A DNA stretch of 64,000 bases from positions 51,137 to 115,136 of the forward strand of contig NZ_WIPH01000007.1 of NCBI RefSeq assembly GCF_009547075.1. The letters run 5' to 3'. This document shows positions 26,686 through 36,253 of this stretch, one piece after another. Under the pieces are notes generated by a model, which was not told the origin of the DNA, made no database searches, and saw nothing but the letters and a program-made list of their open reading frames with translations. How positions within the stretch are numbered: the stretch's first letter is position 1; each line of letters opens with the position of its first letter. The translations under genes and the position numbers were made by a program. This stretch comes from Gluconobacter aidae. Its GTDB lineage: Bacteria; Pseudomonadota; Alphaproteobacteria; Acetobacterales; Acetobacteraceae.

Positions 26686-27165
26686 ATGAAGTTCAAGGTA
26701 TTTGGCGCGCTTGGTCTGGCGCTTGTTCTCGCAGCCTGTTCCAACGGCAACACCAACAAGGGTGACAGCACCGGCGCGGGCGCCGTCGCTCAGGAAGCCG
26801 GCCCGACGCCCGGCAGCGAAGCCGATCTGGTCGCCAATGTCGGCGATCGCGTCTTCTACGAGCTGAACCAGTCCCAGCTTTCTGAAGAAGCCCGCGCAAC
26901 GCTGGACAAGCAGGTTGCCTGGCTCGCCAAGTATCCGCAGGTCAGCATCCAGGTTGCTGGCAACTGCGATGATCGCGGCACGGAAGAATACAACATTGCT
27001 CTTGGCCAGCGTCGTGCAAACGCAGCCCGCGACTATCTGGTCGCCAAGGGCGTGAGCGCTTCGCGCATCACCACGATCTCCTACGGCAAGGACCGCCCGA
27101 CCGCCGATGGCGATGACGAGCAGTCCTGGGCCCAGAACCGTAACGCCATCACGTCTGTTCGCTGA
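26686..27165 (+). CDS. pal: Peptidoglycan-associated lipoprotein Pal
   Basis: Pal anchors the outer membrane to peptidoglycan and is the outer-membrane end of the Tol-Pal system. The 159-residue product starts with a lipoprotein signal peptide (GALGLALVLAAC, lipobox cysteine at residue 17). After a flexible Gly/Ala-rich stretch comes an OmpA-like domain with the peptidoglycan-binding block (NCDDRGTEEYNIALGQRRAN). The ATG at 26686 is required by the signal peptide; the frame is open far upstream but without family similarity. Separate terminators before and after suggest pal has its own transcript. Confidence 0.97.
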   Translation: MKFKVFGALGLALVLAACSNGNTNKGDSTGAGAVAQEAGPTPGSEADLVANVGDRVFYELNQSQLSEEARATLDKQVAWLAKYPQVSIQVAGNCDDRGTEEYNIALGQRRANAARDYLVAKGVSASRITTISYGKDRPTADGDDEQSWAQNRNAITSVR

Positions 27166-27201
27166 ACCGACGTTTCAGGCCTGACGGACTGGGATGATGA
27201 G

Positions 27202-27236
27202 CGGCCGGGGGATTATCCCCCGGCCGTTTCTGTTTT
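27202..27236 (+). terminator. Intrinsic terminator after pal
   Basis: CGGCCGGGGGAT and ATCCCCCGGCCG form a very stable hairpin (arms 27202-27213 and 27215-27226) followed by TTTCTGTTTT. It lies between pal and cpoB, so cpoB may need its own promoter or read-through. Confidence 0.8.
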
Positions 27237-27308
27237 ATGACTGGGCCATGTCGCACGCGAGACCTCCCTGCGTGCCCGTGACCGTGAGTTTGTCTCAGGA
27301 GATCCGTT

Positions 27309-28175
27309 ATGGTGCTGTCCCGTTCCCTGCGTGCCGTCTTTCTGGGCACGGCTCTTTCCGTCCTGTCGCCCGTCGTTCCGGCGCTGGCTCAGGATGCCCC
27401 TGACAGCGGGGAAATTTCCTCACGCGAAGCCATTGTCCTTCAGGATCAGATCGCATCCCTGCGGCAGCAGCTTTCTCAGATTCAGAACGGTGGGGGCCTC
27501 GCTGCGCCAAGCACGACAGCCGCTCCGCAGGCTTCGGCCGCAGACGGCAATCTGACGGCGCAGCTTCTGGAGCGTGTTTCGGCTCTGGAAGAGCAGAACC
27601 GCCAGATGCGAGGCGAGCTGGATCAGCTCAGCAACTCCGTCCGGGACAATCAGGCCAGCGTGTCCAAGCAGATTTCGGACATGCAGTTCGCGTCCCAGAA
27701 TGGCGGGGGATCATCCGCCCCGGCTCCTGCCAAGGCTGCCACCGGGGAAAAGGTATCCACCCCTGCCGCAGAGGTCGCCGAACAGCCGAAAACGGCTCTC
27801 GATGCCCTGAAGGCCGGAAACGCCTCCCTGCATTCGGGCAATTATACGGACGCGGAAAGCAATGCCCGCTTCGCCATCAAGACGGCGCATAGCGTGTCGG
27901 GCAAGATGGATGCGCAGTTCCTGCTGGCCCAGTCCCTGGCAGGGCAGAAGCAGTACCGTCAGTCCGCCGTTGCCTATTACGACGCCTATACCAAGGCACC
28001 CAAATCCCTGAAGGCCCAGGACTCCCTGCTTGGCGTTGCGGCTTCGATGCTGGCGCTCGGGGACAAGGGATCGGCCTGTCAGGCGCTGGACAAGCTCAAG
28101 GCGGAGTTCCCTGCACCCGCGCCGCGCGTGAAGACGGCGGAGACAATGTTCCGGGGCCGCGCCGCCTGTCACTGA
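27309..28175 (+). CDS. cpoB: Cell division coordinator CpoB (YbgF, tol-pal system protein)
   Basis: CpoB links peptidoglycan synthesis and outer-membrane constriction. The 288-residue protein has a signal peptide ([20 protein letters not shown]) and a coiled-coil trimerisation region (about residues 37-125, with [16 protein letters not shown]). After an Ala-rich linker come TPR-type repeats ([35 protein letters not shown]). Its place at the end of the tol-pal block is the standard one. tilS starts 23 bases after its stop. Confidence 0.93.
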   Translation: MVLSRSLRAVFLGTALSVLSPVVPALAQDAPDSGEISSREAIVLQDQIASLRQQLSQIQNGGGLAAPSTTAAPQASAADGNLTAQLLERVSALEEQNRQMRGELDQLSNSVRDNQASVSKQISDMQFASQNGGGSSAPAPAKAATGEKVSTPAAEVAEQPKTALDALKAGNASLHSGNYTDAESNARFAIKTAHSVSGKMDAQFLLAQSLAGQKQYRQSAVAYYDAYTKAPKSLKAQDSLLGVAASMLALGDKGSACQALDKLKAEFPAPAPRVKTAETMFRGRAACH

Positions 28176-28198
28176 GCGCTGTCTTTCTGAGTTCGGGC

Positions 28199-29434
28199 AT
28201 GGATTATCCGGTCGGGGAGCAGGAGTTTGCCGATCGGATGGCCGGGTTTGGTCCGTGGCCACCCGATATCGATGACGCACCAGTCGGGCTGGCAGTCTCG
28301 GGGGGCGCCGATTCCATGGCGCTCGCGTTTCTGACCCGTCGCTGGCGACGGAATGTCGTGGCGTTCGTCGTGGATCATGCCTTGCGTCCTGAGTCCGCTG
28401 CCGAAGCCCATCTGACGGTTCGTCGTCTTGCCGGGATGAACGTGAAGGCCCGGCTTCTGACGCTTGCGCCGTTTCCGAAAGGCCGGACGCAGGAGCGCGC
28501 CCGCCAGGCCCGGTTCGATGCTCTTGAGGCGGCCTGTGTTTCGGAAGGTTGCCTGGATCTTCTGGTTGCGCATCATGCCGGCGATCAGGACGAGACGGTG
28601 TGGATGCGGCATCTGCGGGCGAGCGGCCCTCTGGGGCTGAGTGGCATCCAGCCTGTTTCCGTTCGTGGGCGCATTCGGCTGGTCCGGCCGCTTCTGACGT
28701 TTCCCACAGCGCGTCTGCGCCTGACTCTACAAGAGGCGAACCTGCCCTGGATCGAGGATCCGTCGAACGCCAACCGGCGTTTCGAGCGCGTTCGTCTGCG
28801 GCAGGACCTGACGCCGGAGCAGAGACAGGAAGCCAGTGCTCTGCAACGGGTGGCCCTACAGGAGCGTCAGCGCCTTGAGACGCAACGGGCGAGGCGGCTT
28901 GGTCGCCATGCCATCTGGTACCCCCAGGGCTGGGTTTTTCTCGGGCAGGGGGGCGTGGATGAAGAGAGCCTGTCCGTTCTGATCCGTCTGCTTTCGGGGA
29001 GTGTCTATCGTCCGGCGCGTGCGGCTGTGCAGACTTTGCTGGCACGGGGTTTCGGAACGCTGTCAGGGGTGCAGGTCCGGTCGGCGGGGCGCTTTGGAGA
29101 CGGGATCATTCTGGTGCGCGAGGAAAGGGCGCTCGGGCCGTCAGTTCCCGCGAAGATCGGAGCGGTCTGGGATGATCGATGGCGCCTTATGGTTCCCGAT
29201 CTTCCGGGGGAGAGCCTGATCGGGCCGCTGGGGGACGCGGTTCATGCGCTGGATCTGCGCAGGCTGGGTGTGCCTTACGAGGCTGCCCGCTGTCTTCCGG
29301 GCGTATGGCATGAGGGCCGGGTGGTTTTTTGGCCGCGTCTGGAAGGGATTACGTGGGGTGAATCCGCTGGTGAGGCGGATTTTGTCTGGTTGTCCGACGT
29401 CCCTGCGACGGGAGAAAATCATTTCACGACTTAA
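28199..29434 (+). CDS. tilS: tRNA(Ile)-lysidine synthase TilS
   Basis: TilS converts the wobble cytidine of tRNA-Ile(CAU) to lysidine so that it reads AUA. The 411-residue protein has the PP-loop ATP motif SGGADS (34-39) and the family segments [22 protein letters not shown] and RPLL. The C-terminal half is divergent, as usual. It directly follows cpoB and is separated from ftsH by a small terminator-like hairpin. The tilS-ftsH order is widely conserved in bacteria. Confidence 0.94.
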   Translation: MDYPVGEQEFADRMAGFGPWPPDIDDAPVGLAVSGGADSMALAFLTRRWRRNVVAFVVDHALRPESAAEAHLTVRRLAGMNVKARLLTLAPFPKGRTQERARQARFDALEAACVSEGCLDLLVAHHAGDQDETVWMRHLRASGPLGLSGIQPVSVRGRIRLVRPLLTFPTARLRLTLQEANLPWIEDPSNANRRFERVRLRQDLTPEQRQEASALQRVALQERQRLETQRARRLGRHAIWYPQGWVFLGQGGVDEESLSVLIRLLSGSVYRPARAAVQTLLARGFGTLSGVQVRSAGRFGDGIILVREERALGPSVPAKIGAVWDDRWRLMVPDLPGESLIGPLGDAVHALDLRRLGVPYEAARCLPGVWHEGRVVFWPRLEGITWGESAGEADFVWLSDVPATGENHFTT

Positions 29435-29444
29435 AAAGCGCTTC

Positions 29445-29467
29445 AAAAACGCAAGAAATGCGTTTTC
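29445..29467 (+). terminator. Short terminator-like hairpin after tilS
   Basis: AAAACGCA (29446-29453) and TGCGTTTT (29459-29466) pair around a five-base loop, giving a hairpin whose own 3' arm supplies four T residues. The stem is short and partly A-T, so termination may be inefficient. Confidence 0.45.
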
Positions 29468-29605
29468 CTGCCCCTGATGGGGTAGGATCGTGGGCGCGGA
29501 GGCTTATGTTATGGAGTCAACGCAGAATGTGACCGGTCGGCCAGTTGTGACGGGGGGGCCCGAAACGCATCTGACGGAACAGTCTGAAGGACAACAGAGA
29601 GCGAG

Positions 29606-31510
29606 ATGAACAATTTAGGCCGTAACGTCGCGATCTGGGTGGTCATCATCGTGGTCGGAATGGCAGTGCTGACAGCCTTCCAGCCCGGTGGCGGCCAGCA
29701 TGCAGCCCAGCAGATCGCCTATTCCGATTTCATCCATGATGTGGACCAGCATCAGGTCCGTTCGGTTGTGATCCAGGAGCAGAATGTCTCCGGAACGCTG
29801 ACGAACGGGACGTCTTTCGAGACCTACGCTCCGCTTGATCCGAGCCTTCCGGCCCGTCTGACAGCCGCGAACGTCGAAGTGACGGCCAAGCCGATGGAAA
29901 GCGGCGAAAGCCCGATTCTGCGTTATGCGAGCGCCTATCTGCCGGTTCTGCTGCTGCTCGGGCTGTGCTTCATGGTTTTCCGCCAGATGCAGGGTGGTGG
30001 CGGTCGGGCCATGGGCTTTGGCAAGTCCCGTGCCAAGCTGCTGACGGAGAAGACCGGCCGCGTGACGTTTGAAGACGTCGCCGGTATTGATGAGGCGAAG
30101 TCCGAGCTTCAGGAAATCGTCGAGTTCCTGCGCGACCCGCAGAAATTCACCCGTCTGGGCGGCAAGATTCCCAAGGGCGCGCTGCTGGTCGGACCTCCGG
30201 GCACCGGTAAGACGCTGCTGGCCCGCGCCATTGCGGGCGAGGCCAATGTGCCGTTCTTCACGATTTCCGGTTCGGACTTTGTGGAAATGTTCGTCGGTGT
30301 CGGTGCGTCCCGTGTGCGTGACATGTTCGAACAGGGCAAGAAATCCGCGCCCTGCATCATCTTCATCGACGAAATCGATGCGGTGGGTCGCCATCGTGGC
30401 GCCGGTCTTGGCGGCGGGAACGATGAGCGTGAGCAGACCCTCAACCAGATGCTGGTCGAGATGGACGGTTTCGAGAGCAATGAGGGTGTCATCCTGATTG
30501 CCGCGACCAACCGTCCGGATGTTCTGGATCCGGCCCTGCTGCGTCCTGGTCGTTTCGATCGTCAGGTTGTCGTGCCGAATCCGGATGTTGCAGGGCGGGA
30601 GAAGATCCTGCGCGTTCACATGCGCAAGGTTCCGCTGTCGTCAGATGTCGATCCGAAGGTCATTGCACGGGGTACGCCGGGCTTTTCGGGTGCGGATCTG
30701 TCCAATCTCGTGAACGAGGCTGCGCTGATGGCGGCCCGTCAGGGACGGCGGACTGTCGGCATGGCGCAGTTCGAAGAGGCCAAGGACAAGGTCATGATGG
30801 GAGCGGAGCGTCGTTCCATGGTCATGACCGAGGACGAAAAACGCTCGACGGCCTATCACGAATCCGGACATGCCATCTGCGCGATCTTCACGCCGGGTAG
30901 CGATCCGATCCACAAGGCGACCATCGTGCCGCGCGGCCGGGCGCTGGGTCTGGTCATGACCCTGCCGGAGAAGGACAACATTTCCTACAGCCGCAAATGG
31001 TGTCTGGCCCGTCTGGTCATTGCCATGGGTGGCCGCGTGGCCGAGGAAATCATCTTCGGACGCGAGGAAGTCAGCGCAGGTGCCTCGGGTGACATCAAGA
31101 GCGCGACCGATCTTGCGCGCCGCATGGTCACCGAATGGGGCATGAGCGATACGCTCGGCATGATCGCCTATGGCGATAACGGGCAGGAAGTGTTCCTTGG
31201 CCATTCCGTGACCCAGAGCAAAAATATTTCGGAAGAGACGGCCCGCGAAATCGACAAGGAGGTCAAGGCCCTGATCGACACGGCTTACAGGCAGGCCCAC
31301 GATCTGCTGACGACCCGTATCGATGACCTGCACCGCCTGACCGCGGCGCTTCTGGAATATGAAACGCTGACGGGTGAGGATGTTGGTCGCATCATGCGGG
31401 GTGAGGCCATCGAGCGTACATCGGACGATGAACAGGTTCCCGATAACCGTCGTGCATCTGTTCCGACCACGCGCCCCGGCGCGTTTGATCCGGCGCCTCA
31501 GGCGGGGTAA
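29606..31510 (+). CDS. ftsH: ATP-dependent zinc metalloprotease FtsH
   Basis: FtsH is a membrane-anchored AAA+ protease that removes misassembled membrane proteins and short-lived regulators. The 634-residue product has two membrane helices (about residues 9-24 and 111-125) flanking a periplasmic domain. Walker A (GPPGTGKT, 196-203), the second region of homology ([18 protein letters not shown]) and the zinc motif HESGH (418-422) follow. It is downstream of tilS and upstream of glmM, an order common in alphaproteobacteria. I looked for a heat-shock promoter upstream and found no convincing match. Confidence 0.98.
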   Translation: MNNLGRNVAIWVVIIVVGMAVLTAFQPGGGQHAAQQIAYSDFIHDVDQHQVRSVVIQEQNVSGTLTNGTSFETYAPLDPSLPARLTAANVEVTAKPMESGESPILRYASAYLPVLLLLGLCFMVFRQMQGGGGRAMGFGKSRAKLLTEKTGRVTFEDVAGIDEAKSELQEIVEFLRDPQKFTRLGGKIPKGALLVGPPGTGKTLLARAIAGEANVPFFTISGSDFVEMFVGVGASRVRDMFEQGKKSAPCIIFIDEIDAVGRHRGAGLGGGNDEREQTLNQMLVEMDGFESNEGVILIAATNRPDVLDPALLRPGRFDRQVVVPNPDVAGREKILRVHMRKVPLSSDVDPKVIARGTPGFSGADLSNLVNEAALMAARQGRRTVGMAQFEEAKDKVMMGAERRSMVMTEDEKRSTAYHESGHAICAIFTPGSDPIHKATIVPRGRALGLVMTLPEKDNISYSRKWCLARLVIAMGGRVAEEIIFGREEVSAGASGDIKSATDLARRMVTEWGMSDTLGMIAYGDNGQEVFLGHSVTQSKNISEETAREIDKEVKALIDTAYRQAHDLLTTRIDDLHRLTAALLEYETLTGEDVGRIMRGEAIERTSDDEQVPDNRRASVPTTRPGAFDPAPQAG

Positions 31511-31533
31511 TCAGGCAGCCAATCGCACCAACG

Positions 31534-31572
31534 GGCGCGTCATCGGGATCTTCCCCGGTGCCGCGCCTTTTT
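31534..31572 (+). terminator. Intrinsic terminator between ftsH and glmM
   Basis: GGCGCG (31534-31539) and CGCGCC (31562-31567) form the base of a stem with an inner CGGG/CCCG pairing and are followed by TTTTT. It ends 31 bases before the glmM start, so glmM may have its own promoter upstream or depend on read-through. Confidence 0.6.
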
Positions 31573-31603
31573 CATTTCTGGCAGACAGGCAGGATTCTTC
31601 ATT

Positions 31604-32962
31604 ATGGCCATCAAAAGGTCTCTGTTCGGTACTGATGGCATTCGGGGAACGGCTAATACCGCGCCCATGACGGTCGAGATCGCACAGAGGCTGGGGCAGG
31701 CCGCCGGCCTGTATTTCATGCGCAGTCAGAACCGCCGGCACAGCGTCGTGCTCGGCAAGGATACGCGCCTTTCGGGCTATATGCTGGAATGCGCCCTGGT
31801 CGCAGGCTTTCTGTCGGCCGGGATGGACGTCATTCTGGTCGGACCGCTGCCCACGCCCGCCATTGCCATGCTGACGCGCTCCCTCCGGGCGGATCTGGGT
31901 GTGATGGTCTCGGCATCGCATAATCCCTTTACCGATAACGGCATCAAACTGTTCGGACCGGACGGTTTCAAGCTTTCTGACGAAGTGGAAGGCGAGATCG
32001 AGGATCTGATGTCACAGGACCTGTCCGCGCGACTGGCATCCCCGGCGCAGATTGGCCGGGCGTCCCGTCTGACGGATGCGGCCGGACGGTATATCGAGAA
32101 TGCGAAAGCCTCTTTTCCGCGTGGCCTGCGTCTGGATGGCCTGAAGATTGTCATCGACTGTGCCAATGGATCGGCCTATCGCGTGGCGCCCACGGCCTTG
32201 TGGGAGCTTGGTGCGGATGTCATCAAGATCGGCTGTTCACCTGATGGATTGAATATCAACGATGGCGTGGGATCAACGCATCCTGAAACGCTGTGCGCAG
32301 CCGTCAGGGAGCATGGTGCGGATTTCGGTATTGCGCTGGATGGTGATGCGGACCGTGTCCTGATTGCGGATGAGAATGGCAATCTTGTGGATGGAGACCA
32401 GATCATTGGTCTGATTGCTGCCTTCTGGAAACAGCATGACCGGTTGCGGGGCAATACCGTGGTGACGACCGTCATGTCCAATATGGGACTGGAAAAGGCC
32501 CTGGCGGAGAATGGTCTCGAACTTCAGCGCACGGCGGTCGGTGATCGCTATGTTGTCGAGCGGATGCGGGAAATCGGGGCCAATCTGGGCGGCGAGCAGT
32601 CTGGTCACATGGTCCTGTCAGACTATGCCACCACGGGCGATGGCCTGATTGCTGCATTGCAGGTCCTTGCTGTCTCCGTTGAGACCAAGCGGCCTGCCAG
32701 CGAAATCTGCCGTTTCTTCACGCCCTATCCGCAGATTCTGAAAAATGTCCGCTATTCAGGAACCAGCCCGATGGGCAGTCCGGATCTCGCCGCGGCCAAG
32801 GCGTGGGCAGACGAGCGGCTGGCCGGAAGTGGCCGTCTTGTCCTGCGGGCAAGCGGGACTGAACCGCTGATCCGTGTCATGGCCGAGGCGCAGGATGAGG
32901 CGTTGGTGCATGAGGTTGTGGACCATGTCTGTGATGTCATCCGCGCGATCGCACACGCCTGA
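31604..32962 (+). CDS. glmM: Phosphoglucosamine mutase GlmM
   Basis: GlmM interconverts glucosamine-6-phosphate and glucosamine-1-phosphate on the way to UDP-GlcNAc, peptidoglycan and lipopolysaccharide. The 452-residue protein has the N-terminal FGTDGIRG block, the phosphoserine loop SASHNPF (active Ser about 105), the metal loop DGDADR and the sugar-binding GEQSGH. The phosphate-binding [12 protein letters not shown] is near the end. A terminator hairpin lies just upstream. Confidence 0.97.
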   Translation: MAIKRSLFGTDGIRGTANTAPMTVEIAQRLGQAAGLYFMRSQNRRHSVVLGKDTRLSGYMLECALVAGFLSAGMDVILVGPLPTPAIAMLTRSLRADLGVMVSASHNPFTDNGIKLFGPDGFKLSDEVEGEIEDLMSQDLSARLASPAQIGRASRLTDAAGRYIENAKASFPRGLRLDGLKIVIDCANGSAYRVAPTALWELGADVIKIGCSPDGLNINDGVGSTHPETLCAAVREHGADFGIALDGDADRVLIADENGNLVDGDQIIGLIAAFWKQHDRLRGNTVVTTVMSNMGLEKALAENGLELQRTAVGDRYVVERMREIGANLGGEQSGHMVLSDYATTGDGLIAALQVLAVSVETKRPASEICRFFTPYPQILKNVRYSGTSPMGSPDLAAAKAWADERLAGSGRLVLRASGTEPLIRVMAEAQDEALVHEVVDHVCDVIRAIAHA

Positions 32963-33038
32963 CTCTGGTAAATGACTATGCAAAGCGCGAACCTGTCGTG
33001 AATGAGCGGGGAGTCTGACCCCGAGAGGCTGTCTGACG

Positions 33039-33782
33039 TCAGACGGCTGCGCCGACGGCGGGAAGAGTGTTTTTGGAAGGAACGTCTGTTGCGGCGGGGA
33101 TCTCCGCGGTGTCATCTTCGCGCAGGATGTAACCGCGTCCCCAGACCGTAGCGATCAGGTTCCCCGCACCGACATTCTGGAGTTTTCGGCGCAGCTTGCA
33201 GATGAAGACGTCGATGATCTTCATTTCCGGCTCGTCAATGCCACCATACAGGTGGTTGAGAAATGCATCCTTGGTCAGGACGGATCCTTTGCGGATCACC
33301 AGCAGTTCGAGAATGGCGTATTCCTTGCCCGTCAGGTGCAGGGGAGCGCCGTCGACCGTGACGTTCTTGCCATTCAGGTCCAGTTCCAGGCTACCGATGC
33401 GAAGCTTCGGTTCGGCAAAGCCCCGCGAGCGCCGCATGACGGCCTGAAGGCGGGCGACCAGTTCACCTGCGTCGTAAGGCTTGGTCATGTAATCATCCGC
33501 GCCCACGGAGAAAGCCCGGATTTTTGCCTGAGGCCGCAGCAGGGCGGACAGGACGAGGATGGGCGTCGTGATACGCGCGGCCCGGGCGCGGCGAATGACT
33601 TCGTAGCCTTCAAGGTCGTTCAGCATCAGTTCGAGCACAACCACATCGTAGTCGTAATGGCGAAGCATCTCGATGGCTTCTTCGCCAGACGGCGTATGGT
33701 CTACGGTGAAAGAGGCTGTCCGCAGGACCTGGGACAGTGTGGCGGCGGCTGACTGATCGCTTTCGACAAGAAGAATACGCAT
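33039..33782 (-). CDS. ctrA: Cell-cycle response regulator CtrA with a substituted phosphoacceptor (D51E, D8S)
   Basis: The 247-residue OmpR-type regulator is clearly CtrA: LTGKEYAILELL, FLNHLYGGIDEPEMKIIDVF and VWGRGYILR are near identical to the Caulobacter DNA-binding domain. CtrA controls cell division, flagellar and replication genes in alphaproteobacteria. The receiver aligns without gaps to Caulobacter CtrA, but residue 51, the phosphorylated Asp, is Glu (VVVLELML), and Asp8 of the metal-binding pocket is Ser (VESD). Lys of YMTKPY is kept. The ATG at 33782 follows GGGAG; the frame continues 54 residues upstream without similarity. The C-terminal tail after the DNA-binding domain is about 25 residues. 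The gene is divergent from fliI. Confidence 0.95.
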   Translation of the reverse strand: MRILLVESDQSAAATLSQVLRTASFTVDHTPSGEEAIEMLRHYDYDVVVLELMLNDLEGYEVIRRARAARITTPILVLSALLRPQAKIRAFSVGADDYMTKPYDAGELVARLQAVMRRSRGFAEPKLRIGSLELDLNGKNVTVDGAPLHLTGKEYAILELLVIRKGSVLTKDAFLNHLYGGIDEPEMKIIDVFICKLRRKLQNVGAGNLIATVWGRGYILREDDTAEIPAATDVPSKNTLPAVGAAV

Positions 33783-33826
33783 TTTTTCAACTCCCGGCTT
33801 GGTGAAATAATGGTTACTACCCAAGG

Positions 33827-33842
33827 TTGTATCTGTCGATAG
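33827..33842. repeat. Short inverted repeat between ctrA and fliI
   Basis: TATCTGTCGATAGATA is an inverted repeat with 5-base perfect arms, in the ctrA leader 45-60 bases before the start codon. It could be a protein binding site or a small hairpin; the partner is unknown. Confidence 0.3.
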
Positions 33843-33894
33843 ATATGGATCAAAAATCGTAAAATTGTCATTATTCTTCTCGTTGAAGAAGAAC

Positions 33895-33910
33895 GTTAGG
33901 GTTCTCTTAA
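33895..33910 (-). promoter_or_regulatory. Near-consensus CtrA binding site in the ctrA-fliI intergenic region
   Basis: On the minus strand the sequence reads TTAA-GAGAACC-CTAAC, which matches the full CtrA box TTAA-N7-TTAAC at eight of nine positions. It lies 113 bases upstream of the ctrA ATG and 64 bases upstream of fliI. On the ctrA side a possible -10 element (AATAAT within 33870-33880) follows about 18 bases later, so the box could overlap the -35 region, as at the autoregulated Caulobacter ctrA promoter. Confidence 0.6.
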
Positions 33911-33973
33911 GGGTGTGGTTGTAGGGTCGGGGGACTTGAAACAATCCGCGGAAAACGGTCAGAAATTGCCATT

Positions 33974-35326
33974 ATGGATGACTACGACAGACTGCTTGAA
34001 AGGCTTTCGAATCTCACCTGCAACTGGGTTATAGGGAGTGTTAAAGACGTTATCGGTCTGTGCCTGACCGTTATCGGACTCGAAGGTTTTATTACGATTG
34101 GAGATCGAGTCGCGGTAATGGCGCGGGATGGTCGTATCGTGCAATCGGAGGTTGTTGGGTTTCAGGGTAACGTCGCGCGACTTATGTCTTTTGGTCCACT
34201 GGATGGGATTGGGCCGGGATGTGAGGCCAGGATTCCGCTGAACCGTCATGATGGTGGTCTTGGCGTCAACGAAAACTGGCTGGGCCGCGTGGTGGACCCG
34301 CTGGGAGAGCCGATCGACGGGAAGGGGCCTCTGTTTCCATCGTTTGAGCGGCAGCCGGTTCAGTGTCCTCCGCCCAATGCCGCAAGCCGGGCGCGGCTTG
34401 GCGATCGTATCGACCTCGGGGTCCGGGCGCTTGATACTTTCACGACCTGCCGGCGGGGGCAGAGGCTCGGGCTTTTCGCAGGATCGGGCGTCGGGAAATC
34501 CACATTGCTCTCCATGTTGGCGCGCGGTGCGGATTGTGATGTCGCCGTGATTTCGCTTGTGGGCGAGCGTGGGCGTGAGGTGCGGGAGTTCATCGAGGAT
34601 GATCTCGGGCCGGAAGGGCTGGCGCGTAGCGTGCTGGTGATAGCGACTTCGGACTCACCGCCACTGATGCGTCGCGAAGCCGCCCTGTCCGCCATGGCCA
34701 TCGCGGAATATTTCCGGAACCAGGGCAAATCGGTCCTGCTGCTGATGGACAGCGTGACGCGGTTTTGCATGGCGCTGCGTGAAATCGGTCTGTCAGCAGG
34801 AGAGCCCCCCGCGACACGGGGGTATCCGCCTTCGGTCTTTGCCGAGTTGCCGCGTCTTCTCGAGCGGGCGGGCCCGGGCTATGCCGATCAGGGCATGATC
34901 ACGGCGCTTTTCACGGTTCTTGTGGAAGGGGATGACCAGAATGAGCCGGTTGCGGATGCCGTGCGTGGCATTCTGGACGGCCATATCATTCTTGATCGCA
35001 AGATCGGCGAGCAGGGGCGTTATCCTGCCATTGATGTTCTGCGTTCCCTGTCGCGTGCGGTCCCGGGATGTAATTCGCCTGAGGAAAACGCTCTGACGCG
35101 ACGCGCACGGGCCGCGATGGCGACCTATCAGCGGATGGCGGACATGATCCGGCTGGGGGCGTACAAGCCCGGAACGGATCGTGAGGTGGATGAAGCCATT
35201 GCCCTGATGCCGAAGCTGAACGAATTCCTGTCTCAGGGGCGGAACGAACGCACCACGCGCGCCGAAGCCTTTGAGCAGCTGGCGCAGATCATGCAGGTGC
35301 CGCTGAAAAACCTGCCTCCTGAATGA
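33974..35326 (+). CDS. fliI: Flagellum-specific ATPase FliI
   Basis: FliI is the ATPase of the flagellar type III export apparatus. The 450-residue product has the F1-beta-like fold with Walker A AGSGVGKS (170-177), the conserved LVGERGREVREFIEDDL block and DSVTRFCMALREIGL. The family signature GEPPATRGYPPSVFAELPRLLERAG follows. It is divergent from ctrA and shares the intergenic region holding the CtrA box. The next gene looks like fliJ. No other flagellar genes are in the window, so the main flagellar clusters are elsewhere. Confidence 0.95.
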   Translation: MDDYDRLLERLSNLTCNWVIGSVKDVIGLCLTVIGLEGFITIGDRVAVMARDGRIVQSEVVGFQGNVARLMSFGPLDGIGPGCEARIPLNRHDGGLGVNENWLGRVVDPLGEPIDGKGPLFPSFERQPVQCPPPNAASRARLGDRIDLGVRALDTFTTCRRGQRLGLFAGSGVGKSTLLSMLARGADCDVAVISLVGERGREVREFIEDDLGPEGLARSVLVIATSDSPPLMRREAALSAMAIAEYFRNQGKSVLLLMDSVTRFCMALREIGLSAGEPPATRGYPPSVFAELPRLLERAGPGYADQGMITALFTVLVEGDDQNEPVADAVRGILDGHIILDRKIGEQGRYPAIDVLRSLSRAVPGCNSPEENALTRRARAAMATYQRMADMIRLGAYKPGTDREVDEAIALMPKLNEFLSQGRNERTTRAEAFEQLAQIMQVPLKNLPPE

Positions 35327-35346
35327 ATTGTAAAGGACCTCACATA

Positions 35347-35772
35347 ATGGAACGCTCTCCTCTCGAGACATTGATTATCCTGCGGGAGCAGGAACTTGAT
35401 CTTGTGGAACGCAGCTTTTCAGAGGCCGTGGCGCGAGAAACGGTAGCGGAAGAAAAACTGGCTGCCGCCCAGACAGAAATCCTGAACGAACAGCGAGCCG
35501 CGTCCAGCTCGACTGCGGATGATGGGGCCGTGGAAGCGTTCAGTCGCTGGCTTCCCGCCGGGCGACAGGCCGTTTTGGATGCTCGAGAGTGCTGTCGGGA
35601 AGCGGCGATGGATCGCGAGGCAGTGCGCGCAGCCCTAATCGCTGCCCGGGCAGCCATGGAGGCCGTCAGGACCTTGCGGGAAGAGCACAAGGAAGAGGAG
35701 CGGCAGGCTGACCTCAGAAAGGAACAGAACGCTCTGGATGAACTCGCTGTCCGTCAGTTCGGCAGGTCGTGA
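35347..35772 (+). CDS. fliJ: FliJ-like coiled-coil flagellar export protein
   Basis: The 141-residue protein is almost entirely alpha-helical and rich in Glu, Ala and Arg, with heptad-like patterns (REQELDLVERSFSEAVARET; EERQADLRKEQNALDEL) typical of FliJ, the stalk protein that couples FliI to the export gate. FliJ sequences are poorly conserved, so the call relies on coiled-coil character, length and position directly after fliI. The ATG at 35347 has AAGGA upstream; an ATG at 35323 overlapping the fliI stop is the alternative. Its 3' end overlaps the convergent hypothetical gene by 19 bases. Confidence 0.75.
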   Translation: MERSPLETLIILREQELDLVERSFSEAVARETVAEEKLAAAQTEILNEQRAASSSTADDGAVEAFSRWLPAGRQAVLDARECCREAAMDREAVRAALIAARAAMEAVRTLREEHKEEERQADLRKEQNALDELAVRQFGRS

Positions 35773-36185
35773 GAGGGTTCATGCCCGCGTAAAGCCGTTC
35801 CGATCTGGGCTGTGGTTCCGATCAGCGCGCAGGCGACCGGGTGGGTGCTGTCGCGGACGAAAGCCAGGACGAGGTCGGGATCGCTTGGGAAAAGATCGCT
35901 TTGCAGCGTGATGACCGGTGTCATTTCGCCGTTGCGTGATGCTCCTTCGGCTGCATGGGAGAGAAGACGGGCAACAGCTTTTTCCAGTGCTGGAAGAATG
36001 ACCGTGTGGGGGGCGTCATGATGCGCGGCATGGGCCGCAATCAGTTCCTCCCAGCCGCTACGGGTTACGAAAGCGGGGATGCCGTCCGGTGGAGTTTCGC
36101 GCTCGGCGCGCAAAAGGGCGCCGGACTGGGCCATGCCAAGGATATCCAGGGCAGGGAGAATCGCGGGATCGAGTTTGATGGACAT
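35754..36185 (-). CDS. Hypothetical protein
   Basis: The 143-residue product has no signal peptide or membrane segment and I recognise no family. It shows an even mix of helical and strand-like stretches (ILPALDILGMAQSGALLRAE; PVITLQSDLFPSDPDLVLAFV) and a composition typical of a real soluble protein. It is convergent with fliJ, overlapping its last 19 bases, and has no strong terminator beyond. It lies 68 bases downstream of the end of the gene on its right, on the same strand as ctrA and the aminopeptidase gene. Confidence 0.6.
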   Translation of the reverse strand: MSIKLDPAILPALDILGMAQSGALLRAERETPPDGIPAFVTRSGWEELIAAHAAHHDAPHTVILPALEKAVARLLSHAAEGASRNGEMTPVITLQSDLFPSDPDLVLAFVRDSTHPVACALIGTTAQIGTALRGHEPSHDLPN

Positions 36186-36253
36186 TCTGGTCTTTGGTTC
36201 GCGGGTGGAAGAGGCCGGGTCATTCCGGGGAAGGAACGGCCTCTGAGCCGTTT

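Noticed and set aside
29431..29446. TTAA-N7-TTCAA upstream of ftsH as a CtrA box, and a sigma-32 promoter in the same gap
   Set aside because: The CtrA match is weak and overlaps the tilS stop; no -35/-10 pair of heat-shock type has correct spacing.
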